From: CAZJBP01 sp964544115
GTDB taxonomy: Bacteria; Verrucomicrobiota; Kiritimatiellia; UBA8416; JADHWI01
NCBI GenBank assembly: GCA_964544115.1
Contig: CAZJBP010000052.1
Coordinates: 1-21,620 of the forward strand
Length of the DNA: 21,620 bases
Reading direction: 5' to 3'
Position numbers and translations under genes: made by a program. Below the pieces are notes generated by a model, which was given only the letters and a program-made list of their open reading frames with translations, was not told the DNA's origin and did not search any database. Positions 1 through 6,688 of the stretch are shown here, in pieces. How positions within the stretch are numbered: position 1 is the stretch's first letter; every line of letters starts with the position of its first letter.

Positions 1-688
1 CTTCATCCAGAGCCTTGGGCATGCTTCCCGCCTGCGCGTCCGCATATTCAGAGAGTTTGACATAGGCGAGATCAAGAAGAGTGGCTCTAATCTTCTGCCT
101 GATTGACCAGTCATCGGCTGCGGCTGCGTAATCAGCCATCACCTTGCTGATGCCAGCCGCTTGAATTCGTTCTTTGGCTGGGGCCGTCGCCTCACCTGAC
201 CTAAGCATCTCAAGCCTCTCCTCAAGAAGGTTCGTCAGGCTGATCCTCTCCTTCACCCCCCTCAGTGCGGCAGCTCCGACCGGTGATGTTTCGCCATCAT
301 TTCGCACGATGTCATGGAACACCTTCTGATTTCGATCGTACTCCTCCAACACGTCTCGAGCACCGCTAAGCCCATCTGCTCGAATCCGCCTCTCGATCTG
401 CCTTTCCTCTCGCTGACACACGTTCACCAGTTGCTCTACCGCGGCCACACGGACCTCCACCACCTCTTCCCGATTGGTGGCGAATTGACGGATGCCAGAG
501 AGTCTTAGTCCCGCCGCACCTGGCTGAACGCCTGATCTGATCATTCTGACCTTCCCTGTCGCAGGGCTCTCAGGCGCAGTCGTGACAGCCGTGTTGTCGA
601 TAGCTAGGGATTCCGAAAGGCAAGCGAGAAGCGACAACACCGCAACAGGGAGCGACAGCCGTGGGATCACCTTCCGCACATTTCTCAT
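1..688 (-). CDS. Secreted or periplasmic protein of unknown function, 3' end outside the window
   Basis: An uninterrupted minus-strand reading frame of 229 codons runs from an ATG at 688 to the window edge, so the C-terminus is missing. The start is preceded by GGAGA five bases upstream. The N-terminus looks like a signal peptide: basic residues MRNVRK, a hydrophobic stretch around residues 11-24, and a likely cleavage after SLA near residue 29. The mature part is soluble, charged and probably alpha-helical, rich in Glu and Arg, with segments such as NREEVVEVRVAAVEQLVNV and LTNLLEERLEML that could form coiled coils. I do not recognise the family. Base composition differs from the rest of the window: 64 of the first 120 bases are G or C, against 42 of 60 at 1261-1320 in the neighbouring gene, and codons such as AGA, CTA and ATT are common. 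It lies 88 bases downstream of a URO-D gene on the same strand, with a stem-loop between, so it may be a separate unit. The reading frame is certain; the function is unknown. Confidence 0.8.
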   Translation of the reverse strand, partial: MRNVRKVIPRLSLPVAVLSLLACLSESLAIDNTAVTTAPESPATGKVRMIRSGVQPGAAGLRLSGIRQFATNREEVVEVRVAAVEQLVNVCQREERQIERRIRADGLSGARDVLEEYDRNQKVFHDIVRNDGETSPVGAAALRGVKERISLTNLLEERLEMLRSGEATAPAKERIQAAGISKVMADYAAAADDWSIRQKIRATLLDLAYVKLSEYADAQAGSMPKALDE

Positions 689-717
689 TTGGATCTCCGG
701 CCGCTGGGAGGGCCGCT

Positions 718-736
718 GTCCTCGGCGGCCGAGGAC
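718..736. other. GC-rich stem-loop between the URO-D operon and the secreted-protein gene
   Basis: The arms GTCCTCGG (718-725) and CCGAGGAC (729-736) are perfectly complementary around a 3-base loop. In the minus direction the hairpin lies about 40 bases after the URO-D stop codon and about 30 bases before the next ATG. No T-run follows on either strand, so it is not a classical intrinsic terminator. It could attenuate read-through, stabilise the operon's 3' end, or simply mark a junction. Confidence 0.4.
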
Positions 737-776
737 TGGTCCGTGCACGTGACCTCGCCGGACGCAGGCCGCCTCC

Positions 777-2015
777 TCACAGCGCCCCGACCGCGTGCAT
801 GGCGATCTTCTCCCACTCCCAGAGCCGCTGCGGCTCGCCGCGCACGGTGGTGATGTCCTTGAGGATCACCTCCACGTAGCCGCCGCGTACCTGGGCCAGG
901 CTCTCCTCGAGCTCGCGGCGGGCGACCGTCGGGTCCCAGCGGTCGAAGGCCAGCACCGCGGGGCTGGGCTTGAGGGAGATGACGTAGCCGGTGCCGATCT
1001 GCTCGGCGCAGCTCGCGGCGTCGGCCATCGGGCTGACCGATATCTTGCGCACGTTCTTCACGCGGCGGATGATGTCGATCTTGTCCTGCAGCGGCTCGCA
1101 GCAGCCGTAGTAGCTCAGGCCGTAGCGCTCCATCAGCGGCTTCTCGTACTGCAGGGCGAACTCCCAGTGCATCTCGGGCGAAACGGCCGAAAAGATCTGC
1201 GCCGTGGCGCAGCCCCATTGGTCCTTCGTCCGCACGCGGCCGGGAACAAAGTCCGGCGGCGGAAGCTCGTCCGTGAAGCCGAGCCCCCCGGAGCCGACGC
1301 TGATATTGCCCGTGCCGACGTCGAGCAGGTTCAGTTCCACCTGCCGGTCGACCACCGCATGCAGGGCCTTCATGAACCGCTGCAGCAGCGCATGCACGAG
1401 CTCGGGCCGATCCACCATGTCGAGGTACAGGCGCTCGATGCCGTACCAGTGGATCATCTGGTCCCACGGCGAATGCCACTGGTGCACGATGCCCTGCCGC
1501 TGCACCGGGATGATGCCCCGGCAGATGTCGCTCATCAGCTCCAGGCGCCGGTCGGTCTCCGGCCGGTTCACCCGGACCTCCGGTATGCGGAGCTTCTCCA
1601 CATCGGCGAGGGAGTTGATCACCGGCTCGAAGGAGGCCGAGGCCGAGTGCGTCTCGCGCCCCTGGATGCCGTAGTCGGCGTAGCTCGATGTCGGGTCGCA
1701 CAGCAGGCCGACGTACAGCGCGGGGTCCAGCACCATGTCGCCGGGCATGTGCCGCCACTGGTAGAGGGTCAGGCGGAGGTGCTGCTCCACGCTTTGGCAG
1801 TACCCGTCCCCGCAGTGCAGCGTCAGCTCGTCGCCGACGTTCATCTCGTGCCACGGGATCTGGTAGATGAGAACCAGCGGCCGGGTCGGCTTAAGCCCGT
1901 TGAGGCTGCGCCACAGCTTGGTCTTCTCCCGGTTCACGGGCAAGGCAGCGGCCTCGGCGTATTCCGCCGCCAGGCCCCGCAGAATCTCACGATCGCGTGG
2001 GGACACGTTCATCAT
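777..2015 (-). CDS. URO-D-superfamily protein (divergent uroporphyrinogen decarboxylase-like)
   Basis: This is a 412-residue cytoplasmic protein. The ATG at 2015 is chosen because AGGAGG (2030-2025) lies nine bases upstream; an ATG at 2012 is next in frame, and the longer frame to 2072 has no such signal. The C-terminal half resembles the URO-D/methyltransferase TIM barrel: SYYGCCEPL at residues 301-309 sits where related zinc methyltransferases carry their H-x-C motif, followed by the strand KISVSPMAD (324-332), GYVISLKPSP (343-352) and RGGYVEVILKD (377-387). The PVWFMRQAGR-type signature of true uroporphyrinogen decarboxylase is absent, so a role in heme synthesis is unlikely. Compared with the two neighbouring paralogues it is longer, and the motif His is replaced by Tyr. 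It is the last of four closely spaced minus-strand genes, 74 bases after the previous one. Substrate unknown. Family assignment is fairly sure; activity is not. Confidence 0.75.
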   Translation of the reverse strand: MMNVSPRDREILRGLAAEYAEAAALPVNREKTKLWRSLNGLKPTRPLVLIYQIPWHEMNVGDELTLHCGDGYCQSVEQHLRLTLYQWRHMPGDMVLDPALYVGLLCDPTSSYADYGIQGRETHSASASFEPVINSLADVEKLRIPEVRVNRPETDRRLELMSDICRGIIPVQRQGIVHQWHSPWDQMIHWYGIERLYLDMVDRPELVHALLQRFMKALHAVVDRQVELNLLDVGTGNISVGSGGLGFTDELPPPDFVPGRVRTKDQWGCATAQIFSAVSPEMHWEFALQYEKPLMERYGLSYYGCCEPLQDKIDIIRRVKNVRKISVSPMADAASCAEQIGTGYVISLKPSPAVLAFDRWDPTVARRELEESLAQVRGGYVEVILKDITTVRGEPQRLWEWEKIAMHAVGAL

Positions 2016-2089
2016 CGAGCGATTCCTCCTGTCGCGCGTTCCCGGAGCCCATCCATTTGACGGCAGGCTCACGCTACCGGAAGCCGCCG

Positions 2090-3130
2090 CTAACGTCCAC
2101 TCCGCTGAACGGTGTCCACCATGGCGAGCACGTTGGCGACCGGCGTCTCCTCGAGGATGCTGTCGTGGCTGGCGCCCGCGACGTAGCCGCCGCCGGGAGC
2201 CATGATGGCCAGCACCTCCCGCGTGCGGTCGCGCACGGTGTCGGGGGTGCCGTCGATCAGCACGTGGTGGGAATCGATCGCGCCGTTGAAGACGATCCGC
2301 CGGCCGAAGGCCGCCTTCAGCGCGGCCAGGTCCATGCCGGCGCAGGACGGCTGCACGGCGTGCACGGCGTCCAGCCCGGCCTCGATCAGCTGCGGCAGCA
2401 GCGGGGCGAAGCCGCCGCAGCAGTGGAGCTGCGTCTTGAGCCCGTAGTCGCGTCCCAGCCGGATCAGGCGGCGCTGGTGCGGCAGGATGAAGCGCGCGAA
2501 GAGCTCGGGGCTCAGGAGCGGGCCGGTCTGGCCGCCGAAATCGTTGCCCATGAAGAAGACGTCGAGGGACGAGCCGACCGCGTCGAAGCTCCGGCGGGAC
2601 ACCTCGAAGTAGTAATCCACAAGATGCCCCATGAGCGCGTCCACCAGTTCCGGCTCATCGTACATCTTCAGGTACAGGTTCTCCATGCCCAGCAGGTCGA
2701 TGGCGTCGTGCCAGAACGGCGACCAGTCGCCGCCGAGAATCGCATAGTCGGCCCGGAAGGGCGCCGCCTGCGCCTGGAGGGTGGAGACGTCGATCCACGC
2801 CGGGTCCGGCCAGGGATAGGCGTGCACGTCCTCAAGCGAGGCCCCCGCCAGCGGATGTTCGATGGGCTGCCCGTAGCCGAGGCCCTGCCGCTCGACGCCG
2901 AAGACCGTCCGGCAGGTGGCCGCCGGGTGCCGCAGTGTGAACGTTGGGCCGGCGTACACCGCGGTCACGCGGCGGAAATCGTCTCCGAGCCGGACCCGCA
3001 GCGCCTCACCCTCCAACCCCAGCTCGCGCTCGGCCTTCGCCTGGAACTCCTGGCTCATGCCGCACCAGATCGGCACTCGATCCGGTTCCTCGTGGGCAAA
3101 GGCCGTCAGCACGCGTTCGCGCGGGGTCAT
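2090..3130 (-). CDS. URO-D-superfamily protein, MtaA-like, 346 aa
   Basis: The N-terminus TPRERVLTAFAHEEPDRVP (residues 2-20) is the typical opening of bacterial URO-D/MtaA-like proteins. Further landmarks are MGNDFGGQTG (194-203), LHCCGG (235-240), FNGAID (281-286) and GGGYVAGASHDS (313-324). Zinc methyltransferases such as MtaA use H-x-C plus a distant Cys. Here H236 and C238 are present, but the distal Cys position appears to be occupied by the ASHDS segment. No heme-decarboxylase signature is seen. Translation is probably coupled to the upstream mutarotase gene: its AGGAG signal overlaps the mutarotase stop codon, which lies only four bases before this ATG. The length is normal for the family. 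The substrate is unknown; the neighbouring mutarotase suggests a sugar or sugar-derived compound, which is inference. Confidence 0.85.
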   Translation of the reverse strand: MTPRERVLTAFAHEEPDRVPIWCGMSQEFQAKAERELGLEGEALRVRLGDDFRRVTAVYAGPTFTLRHPAATCRTVFGVERQGLGYGQPIEHPLAGASLEDVHAYPWPDPAWIDVSTLQAQAAPFRADYAILGGDWSPFWHDAIDLLGMENLYLKMYDEPELVDALMGHLVDYYFEVSRRSFDAVGSSLDVFFMGNDFGGQTGPLLSPELFARFILPHQRRLIRLGRDYGLKTQLHCCGGFAPLLPQLIEAGLDAVHAVQPSCAGMDLAALKAAFGRRIVFNGAIDSHHVLIDGTPDTVRDRTREVLAIMAPGGGYVAGASHDSILEETPVANVLAMVDTVQRSGR

Positions 3131-3134
3131 GCGG

Positions 3135-3473
3135 CTACTCCTGGTGAAAGACCTCTTCCATGTTGGCCCACCACTCGCCTTCGGCGCGGTCCGGCAGCGG
3201 CTCCTGGCAGGGCATGCACACGGCCCACCATTTCTGCGTGGTGGGGTCGGCGGCCATCTTTGCCGCGTCGGCGGCGAAGTCGCGGCCGGTGTATTCGAAG
3301 TAGCTGAACAGGTAGTGCTTCCCGTCCGGCATCTTCCGCAGGTAGATGGAATAGTTCCGGATGTGGCAGGCGCCGATCATCTTGAGCACGTCCGGCCACA
3401 CGGCCGCGTGCAGGCGCTTGTATTCCTCAAGTTTCTCGGCGCGCACGCCGATCACCGACCCGTAGCGCTTCAT
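3135..3473 (-). CDS. rhaM: L-rhamnose mutarotase family protein
   Basis: This 112-residue protein matches the RhaM family in length and motifs. H22 falls at the same position as the catalytic His of Escherichia coli RhaM (EEYKRLH here, EEYQRRH there). The strand NYSIYL (40-45), the QKWW pair (80-83) and the terminal EVF (107-109) are also conserved. The enzyme interconverts alpha and beta anomers of L-rhamnose or a related 6-deoxyhexose in the cytoplasm. The start is well supported: GGGAGGAG lies four bases before the ATG. It sits between two URO-D-like genes, 27 bases after the first and four before the second, so it is translated as part of that operon. No rhamnose isomerase, kinase or aldolase is visible nearby, so the actual sugar could differ from rhamnose. 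The symbol is given by family resemblance. Confidence 0.9.
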   Translation of the reverse strand: MKRYGSVIGVRAEKLEEYKRLHAAVWPDVLKMIGACHIRNYSIYLRKMPDGKHYLFSYFEYTGRDFAADAAKMAADPTTQKWWAVCMPCQEPLPDRAEGEWWANMEEVFHQE

Positions 3474-3500
3474 GCGTCTCCTCCCTTCGGGGTGTAACTG

Positions 3501-4682
3501 TCACGGCAGAATAGGATAGGTTCCGTGCTCGCGGACGAGCTTCACGATGTAGTCGTAGGTGTGGCCGGACACGTCGCTGGCGACCGAATGGTCGGACTGG
3601 AAGATGTAGCCGCCGCCCCTTGCGGCCTGGAGCTTGCGCAGCACCTCGCGCCGGATGGCGTCGCGGTCGCCGCGCTCCCACACCTGCATGTCGCTGTTGC
3701 CGCAGAACCCCATGCGGTGGCCGTACTGCCGCCGGAGCTCGACGACGTCCATGCCCGCCTTGGCCTCCAGCGGATTGTACGCGTCGACGCCGATCTCGAT
3801 GTAGTCCTCGAAAATCGCCTTCACGCAGCCGCAGCCGTGATAGATCACCGGCAGGCCGTGCGCGTGCGCCTCGTCCACCATGGCCCGCACCCACGGCTTG
3901 AAGTACTCCCGCCAGTAGGCCGGGGAGAAGAACAGGCCCGCCTTGTACGCGACGTCCCCCCAGATCACGAACCCGTCGAGCAGGCCCGCCGCCGCCTCGA
4001 TCTCGGCCCGCGCGCACTCCAGGTAGAAGGCGCCGATGCGGTTGATCACCCGGCCCATCTCCTCGGGATGCAGCCCCATCCAGAGCAGCGCGTTCTCCTG
4101 GCCGATCAGCCGCGTAAGGCATTCCGACGCCTCGATCATGCTGCCGTACACGGGGAAGTCCGGGCGCAGCGACTTCACCGTTTCGATCCACGGCGGCGTG
4201 TTGCGCTGGAACCCGTCGCCCACGCCGGCGATCTGGTTGTCGCCGGCCTCGAAGTACCGCCGCCGGTCGCGCGGATCGTCGAACTCCGCGCGGCACAGCT
4301 TCTCGAAGCTGTCCGTGTCCCACGCGGCCATTTCCGGCATCGGGTATTCGTAGCGCTTGCGCATCACGGCGCCGAACCCGGTCCGGACCACGACCTCCTC
4401 GGGCGACTCGCGGATCGTTTCGAACGGGCGGATCCACGGATCCATGTTCGGCACGGTGGCGATCCAGTCGAGGTCGTAGTGATAGTACGGGCTGGCGTCG
4501 GGCGGCAGCTTCAGGTCCCGCCGCCAGCGCTCGACAAAGCCGCCCCAGAAGAAGTCGCTGATCGGCACCCGATCCGGTTCCTCGTGCCGCAGCGCCTTGT
4601 TCATGCGCTCGAGCTTCTTGAGGGTGCCCGGCTTTCTCCCGGCGACATTCTTTCCGGTTCCCTTGGTGTCAAACATGCTCAT
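3501..4682 (-). CDS. URO-D-superfamily protein, first gene of the operon, 393 aa
   Basis: The ATG at 4682 has AGGAGG (4694-4689) six bases upstream; the frame stays open to 4772 without a better start. After a short basic leader comes MNKALRHEEPDRVPISDFFW (27-46), the typical N-terminal signature of URO-D-like proteins. Later landmarks are VIWGDVAYK (239-247), LPVIYHGCGCVKAI (277-290) containing an H-x-C at H282/C284, MGFCGNSDM (324-332) and GGGYIFQSDHSV (356-367). The distal Cys ligand of MtaA-type enzymes seems replaced by D364/H365. This protein and the downstream 346-residue paralogue differ in length and sequence, so they are not a recent duplication. As first gene it follows a leader with a hairpin. 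Likely cytoplasmic; possibly a zinc-dependent methyl-transfer or decarboxylation enzyme. No corrinoid protein is encoded in the window. Family sure, reaction unknown. Confidence 0.85.
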   Translation of the reverse strand: MSMFDTKGTGKNVAGRKPGTLKKLERMNKALRHEEPDRVPISDFFWGGFVERWRRDLKLPPDASPYYHYDLDWIATVPNMDPWIRPFETIRESPEEVVVRTGFGAVMRKRYEYPMPEMAAWDTDSFEKLCRAEFDDPRDRRRYFEAGDNQIAGVGDGFQRNTPPWIETVKSLRPDFPVYGSMIEASECLTRLIGQENALLWMGLHPEEMGRVINRIGAFYLECARAEIEAAAGLLDGFVIWGDVAYKAGLFFSPAYWREYFKPWVRAMVDEAHAHGLPVIYHGCGCVKAIFEDYIEIGVDAYNPLEAKAGMDVVELRRQYGHRMGFCGNSDMQVWERGDRDAIRREVLRKLQAARGGGYIFQSDHSVASDVSGHTYDYIVKLVREHGTYPILP

Positions 4683-4710
4683 GGCGATCCTCCTGCATCC
4701 GTTCGGAGTT

Positions 4711-4736
4711 CCGCACGGCGGGCCCCCGCCGTGTGC
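4711..4736 (-). promoter_or_regulatory. GC hairpin in the leader of the URO-D/rhaM operon
   Basis: The arms CACGGCGGG (4714-4722) and CCCGCCGTG (4725-4733) are perfectly complementary around two bases, with two more outer pairs possible. In the operon transcript the hairpin would end about 17 bases before the AGGAGG of the first gene, close enough to influence ribosome loading or mRNA stability. No ligand-binding riboswitch fold is recognisable. Confidence 0.4.
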
Positions 4737-4742
4737 GCGCGA

Positions 4743-4751
4743 ATTGTACAA
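4743..4751 (-). promoter_or_regulatory. Possible -10 box inside a palindrome, URO-D operon promoter
   Basis: On the minus strand TACAAT (4748-4743) matches five of six bases of the sigma-70 -10 consensus, about 60 bases before the first ATG. It overlaps the perfect palindrome TTGTACAA (4744-4751), which could serve as an operator. No convincing -35 hexamer is seen at 16-18 bases. This is one of few AT-rich spots in the region, which is the main argument for it. Confidence 0.3.
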
Positions 4752-4880
4752 AGGCGGCCGGTCGAACGCCACATCGCATTCCCTCGGCCGGTTCGATGCG
4801 CCGGTTCGTGCCTGTCGAGGGATGTGTCACGGATCGGGTCGAACGGATCACCCGCCATCCCGCCCCGCATGCGGCGTTGT

Positions 4881-4918
4881 CGTGACCGGCGCAGACCGGA
4901 AGTCTGGCGCCGGTCACG
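4881..4918. other. Long stem-loop in the divergent intergenic region
   Basis: The left arm CGTGACCGGCG, continued by CAGAC, pairs with the right arm GTCTG, continued by GCGCCGGTCACG. This gives a stem of about 16 pairs with a single bulged base and a loop of about 5 bases. It lies between the divergent URO-D operon and mtfA, about 200 bases from one start and 285 from the other. Symmetry makes the strand unclear. It could be an operator, a small-RNA element or a terminator without a T-run. Apart from this, the second hairpin at 4999 and the promoter and hairpin sites near 4711-4751, I see nothing in the 520-base gap 4683-5202. Confidence 0.4.
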
Positions 4919-4998
4919 CCGCCTTGCCTGCAGGGCGGTCTGACGGGTTCCCGTTCGAGCGGCGGATACGCCGCAACCCGATCCGCGCCACGTTCGCC

Positions 4999-5026
4999 AC
5001 CGCCCCGGCCCTGCGGGCGGGGCGGT
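4999..5026. other. Second GC-rich hairpin upstream of mtfA
   Basis: ACCGCCCCG (4999-5007) and CGGGGCGGT (5018-5026) are perfectly complementary around a 10-base loop. The purine run AAAGGGGGAAGG follows on the plus strand, with no T-run. Its role is unknown; it lies about 180 bases before the mtfA start. Confidence 0.35.
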
Positions 5027-5167
5027 AAAGGGGGAAGGTGCCCGCCTTTGTTCGGCCCCCTCCCGCCAGCCTTTCACGCCTTGGGTTGCGGTGGATGCAG
5101 GCGTGCGACCACCCGGCGTGCGCCTACTCAGAGATGCACCTGCGGCATTCCCCCGCCAGCAAAACCA

Positions 5168-5196
5168 TTCCACCGCCGACCGCAATCTGTGATAAT
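5168..5196 (+). promoter_or_regulatory. Extended -10 promoter of mtfA, possible leaderless transcript
   Basis: TGTGATAAT (5188-5196) is an extended -10 element: TG, one base, then GATAAT, which matches five of six bases of TATAAT. A weak -35 candidate, TTCCAC (5168-5173), lies 17 bases upstream. Transcription would start about seven bases after the -10, at the A of the ATG at 5203, and no Shine-Dalgarno sequence precedes that ATG. Confidence 0.45.
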
Positions 5197-5202
5197 GCGG
5201 CC

Positions 5203-5970
5203 ATGTTCGGGCAGAAGCACAGACGTCGACAGCGGGTTGCGATGAGGCCGTTTCCGGACGCATGGGCGGCGATCCTGGTGCGCAACGCCCCGTTCTACCG
5301 GCGCCTGAGCCCCGAGGACCAGGCGGAACTGCGGCGGCACGTGCACGTGTTTCTGGCTGAGAAGCGTTTCGAGGGGTGCGGCGGGCTGGCGATCAACGAC
5401 GAGATCCGTGTGACCATCGCCGCACACGCCTGCGTCCTGCTGCTCCACCGGGAGACGGACTACTACCCGCTGCTGACCACCATCCTGGTCTATCCGCACG
5501 TCTTCCCGGTCGAGCGGCACCTGCCGGGTCCCGCCGGGCTCCCGATCGAAACGTGCCAAACCCTCGCTGGAGAATCCTGGCGGCATGGCAGCGTTGTACT
5601 GGCGTGGGACGAGGTCCGGCACAGCGCTTTTGATCTTCACGACGGGCACAATGTCGTCGTGCACGAATTCGCGCACCAGTTGGATGAGGAGGACGGAAGC
5701 GCCAACGGCGCGCCCTCCCTTCCGCGCCGGTCCATGTACACCGCGTGGGCCCGGATCCTGGGAAAGGAATACGCCGAGCTGGTCAGCGCCGCCGAAGAGG
5801 GGCGGCCGTCACTGCTCGATCCCTACGGAACCACCAACCCGGCCGAGTTCTTTTCCGTGGCCACGGAGCAGTTCTTTGACGCCCCTGAGGAGATGGCGCG
5901 ACAGTGCCTCGAACTCTATGCGGAACTGAAACTCTACTACCGGCAGGATCCGGCGGCATGGACGCCGTGA
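5203..5970 (+). CDS. mtfA: MtfA-like zinc peptidase (Mlc titration factor A family)
   Basis: This is a 255-residue protein, close to the 265 residues of Escherichia coli MtfA. The gluzincin core HEFAH (154-158) supplies the two zinc His and the catalytic Glu. The third ligand is probably E215 in NPAEFF, which aligns with the DPAE Glu212 of the E. coli protein. FDLHDGHNVVVHE, FFDAPEEM and the C-terminal YYRQDPAAW are also typical. In enterobacteria MtfA binds the glucose repressor Mlc and has peptidase activity; whether a Mlc partner exists here is unknown. The ATG at 5203 is placed next to an extended -10 box, which would make the mRNA leaderless. The in-frame ATG at 5242 is an alternative, and the frame upstream to 5038 does not resemble the family. 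It is a single gene, divergent from the URO-D operon. Family and active site are clear. Confidence 0.9.
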   Translation: MFGQKHRRRQRVAMRPFPDAWAAILVRNAPFYRRLSPEDQAELRRHVHVFLAEKRFEGCGGLAINDEIRVTIAAHACVLLLHRETDYYPLLTTILVYPHVFPVERHLPGPAGLPIETCQTLAGESWRHGSVVLAWDEVRHSAFDLHDGHNVVVHEFAHQLDEEDGSANGAPSLPRRSMYTAWARILGKEYAELVSAAEEGRPSLLDPYGTTNPAEFFSVATEQFFDAPEEMARQCLELYAELKLYYRQDPAAWTP

Positions 5971-6083
5971 GTCGGGTGGCGTACGCGACGTGCAGACGGC
6001 CCGCCGGCATTCACGACGATTCTAACGCGAATGAAGCAGCGAAGAATACGCAACGCGCGCTGCCGGGCCCTAAAACTATGGTC

Positions 6084-6113
6084 TTGATGCGAATCCGGTG
6101 CATGGGGCATAGT
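6084..6113 (+). promoter_or_regulatory. Possible promoter of the helix-turn-helix gene
   Basis: TTGATG (6084-6089) and CATAGT (6108-6113) are separated by 18 bases and lie about 35-40 bases before the GAAAGGA ribosome site. Each matches four of six consensus bases. The small inverted repeat GGGG/CCCC surrounds the -10 candidate (6104-6118). Weak evidence, but it is the best-placed pair in the 183-base gap 5971-6153, where I see nothing else. Confidence 0.3.
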
Positions 6114-6153
6114 TCCCCCAGCCGGACAGGCCGGAAGCACGAAAGGACATGAC

Positions 6154-6678
6154 ATGCCTAATATCGGAAAAGTGATCAAACAGGAAATCTCACGTATCTC
6201 TCGCAAGGAATCCAAGGTGGCGGTCAGCTCGCTCCGCAAGGCGTCGGGAGCGGCGCGGCACGTTATCGCAGAACTCAAGCGGAAGGTGCTCGCGCTGGAA
6301 AAGGCCGTGCAGAGCCTTGCGGCGCAGCGCGGAAGCGCAGCGGCGGCGTCTGACGCTGACGCAGCAGAGGAGGGGCGCCGCGTCAGGGTGACCGCGAAGG
6401 GCCTGCGCAGCCTGCGCAGCAAACTTGGTTTGAGCGGCGATGAGTTCGGCAAGCTGCTGGGCATTACGAGCCAGGCGGTCTACACGGCGGAACGCAAAGA
6501 GGGTGCGCTGAGGCTGCGGAGCAAGACGCGCGACGCGTACCTGGCGATCCGCGACTTTGGCGCGCGCGAGGCCCGCGAGCGGTTGGCGCAGCAGACCGCG
6601 AGCAAGGCGAAGGCGAGGGCCAAAGCCGCGCCGAAGAGCAAGTCCAAGGGCAAGGGGCGCAAGCCGAAGGCTGCCTGA
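6154..6678 (+). CDS. Small helix-turn-helix DNA-binding protein with histone-like basic tail
   Basis: This 174-residue protein has three parts. Residues 1-57, from MPNIGKVIKQEISRISRKE, form a basic amphipathic or coiled-coil segment typical of a widespread small XRE-like family. Residues 78-136 contain the helix-turn-helix: LRSLRSKLGLSGDEFGKLLG then ITSQAVYTAERKEG, with the recognition helix around 105-114. Residues 149-174 are a low-complexity Lys/Ala/Ser tail (KAKARAKAAPKSKSKGKG), resembling histone H1 or nucleoid proteins. The start has GAAAGGA six bases upstream and matches the family N-terminus. An ATG at 6149 is out of frame. It is a single gene whose stop lies ten bases from the stop of the convergent DUF1846 gene. 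It probably binds DNA in the cytoplasm, locally or as a nucleoid-associated protein; targets are unknown. Confidence 0.8.
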   Translation: MPNIGKVIKQEISRISRKESKVAVSSLRKASGAARHVIAELKRKVLALEKAVQSLAAQRGSAAAASDADAAEEGRRVRVTAKGLRSLRSKLGLSGDEFGKLLGITSQAVYTAERKEGALRLRSKTRDAYLAIRDFGAREARERLAQQTASKAKARAKAAPKSKSKGKGRKPKAA

Positions 6679-6688
6679 TCCCCGGGCC

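Noticed and set aside
314..508. Small plus-strand protein of 64 codons
   Set aside because: It is antisense to the continuous minus-strand frame with a signal peptide and has no ribosome site.
685..1854. Minus-strand frame overlapping the third URO-D gene
   Set aside because: It is a +1/-1 shadow of that gene, with Arg/Ala/Gly-rich translation and no motif.
777..4682. Uroporphyrinogen decarboxylase (hemE) for heme synthesis
   Set aside because: None of the three paralogues has the PVWFMRQAGR-type N-terminal signature, and no other heme gene is nearby.
4881..4918. Intrinsic terminator
   Set aside because: No T-run follows the stem on either strand, and it lies between divergent starts rather than after a gene.
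795..4943. Long plus-strand open frames opposite the URO-D operon (795-2060, 1997-3307, 3525-4943)
   Set aside because: They are antisense to well-supported genes, are low-complexity Arg/Ala/His/Val-rich translations typical of high-GC antisense frames, and lack ribosome sites or recognisable domains.
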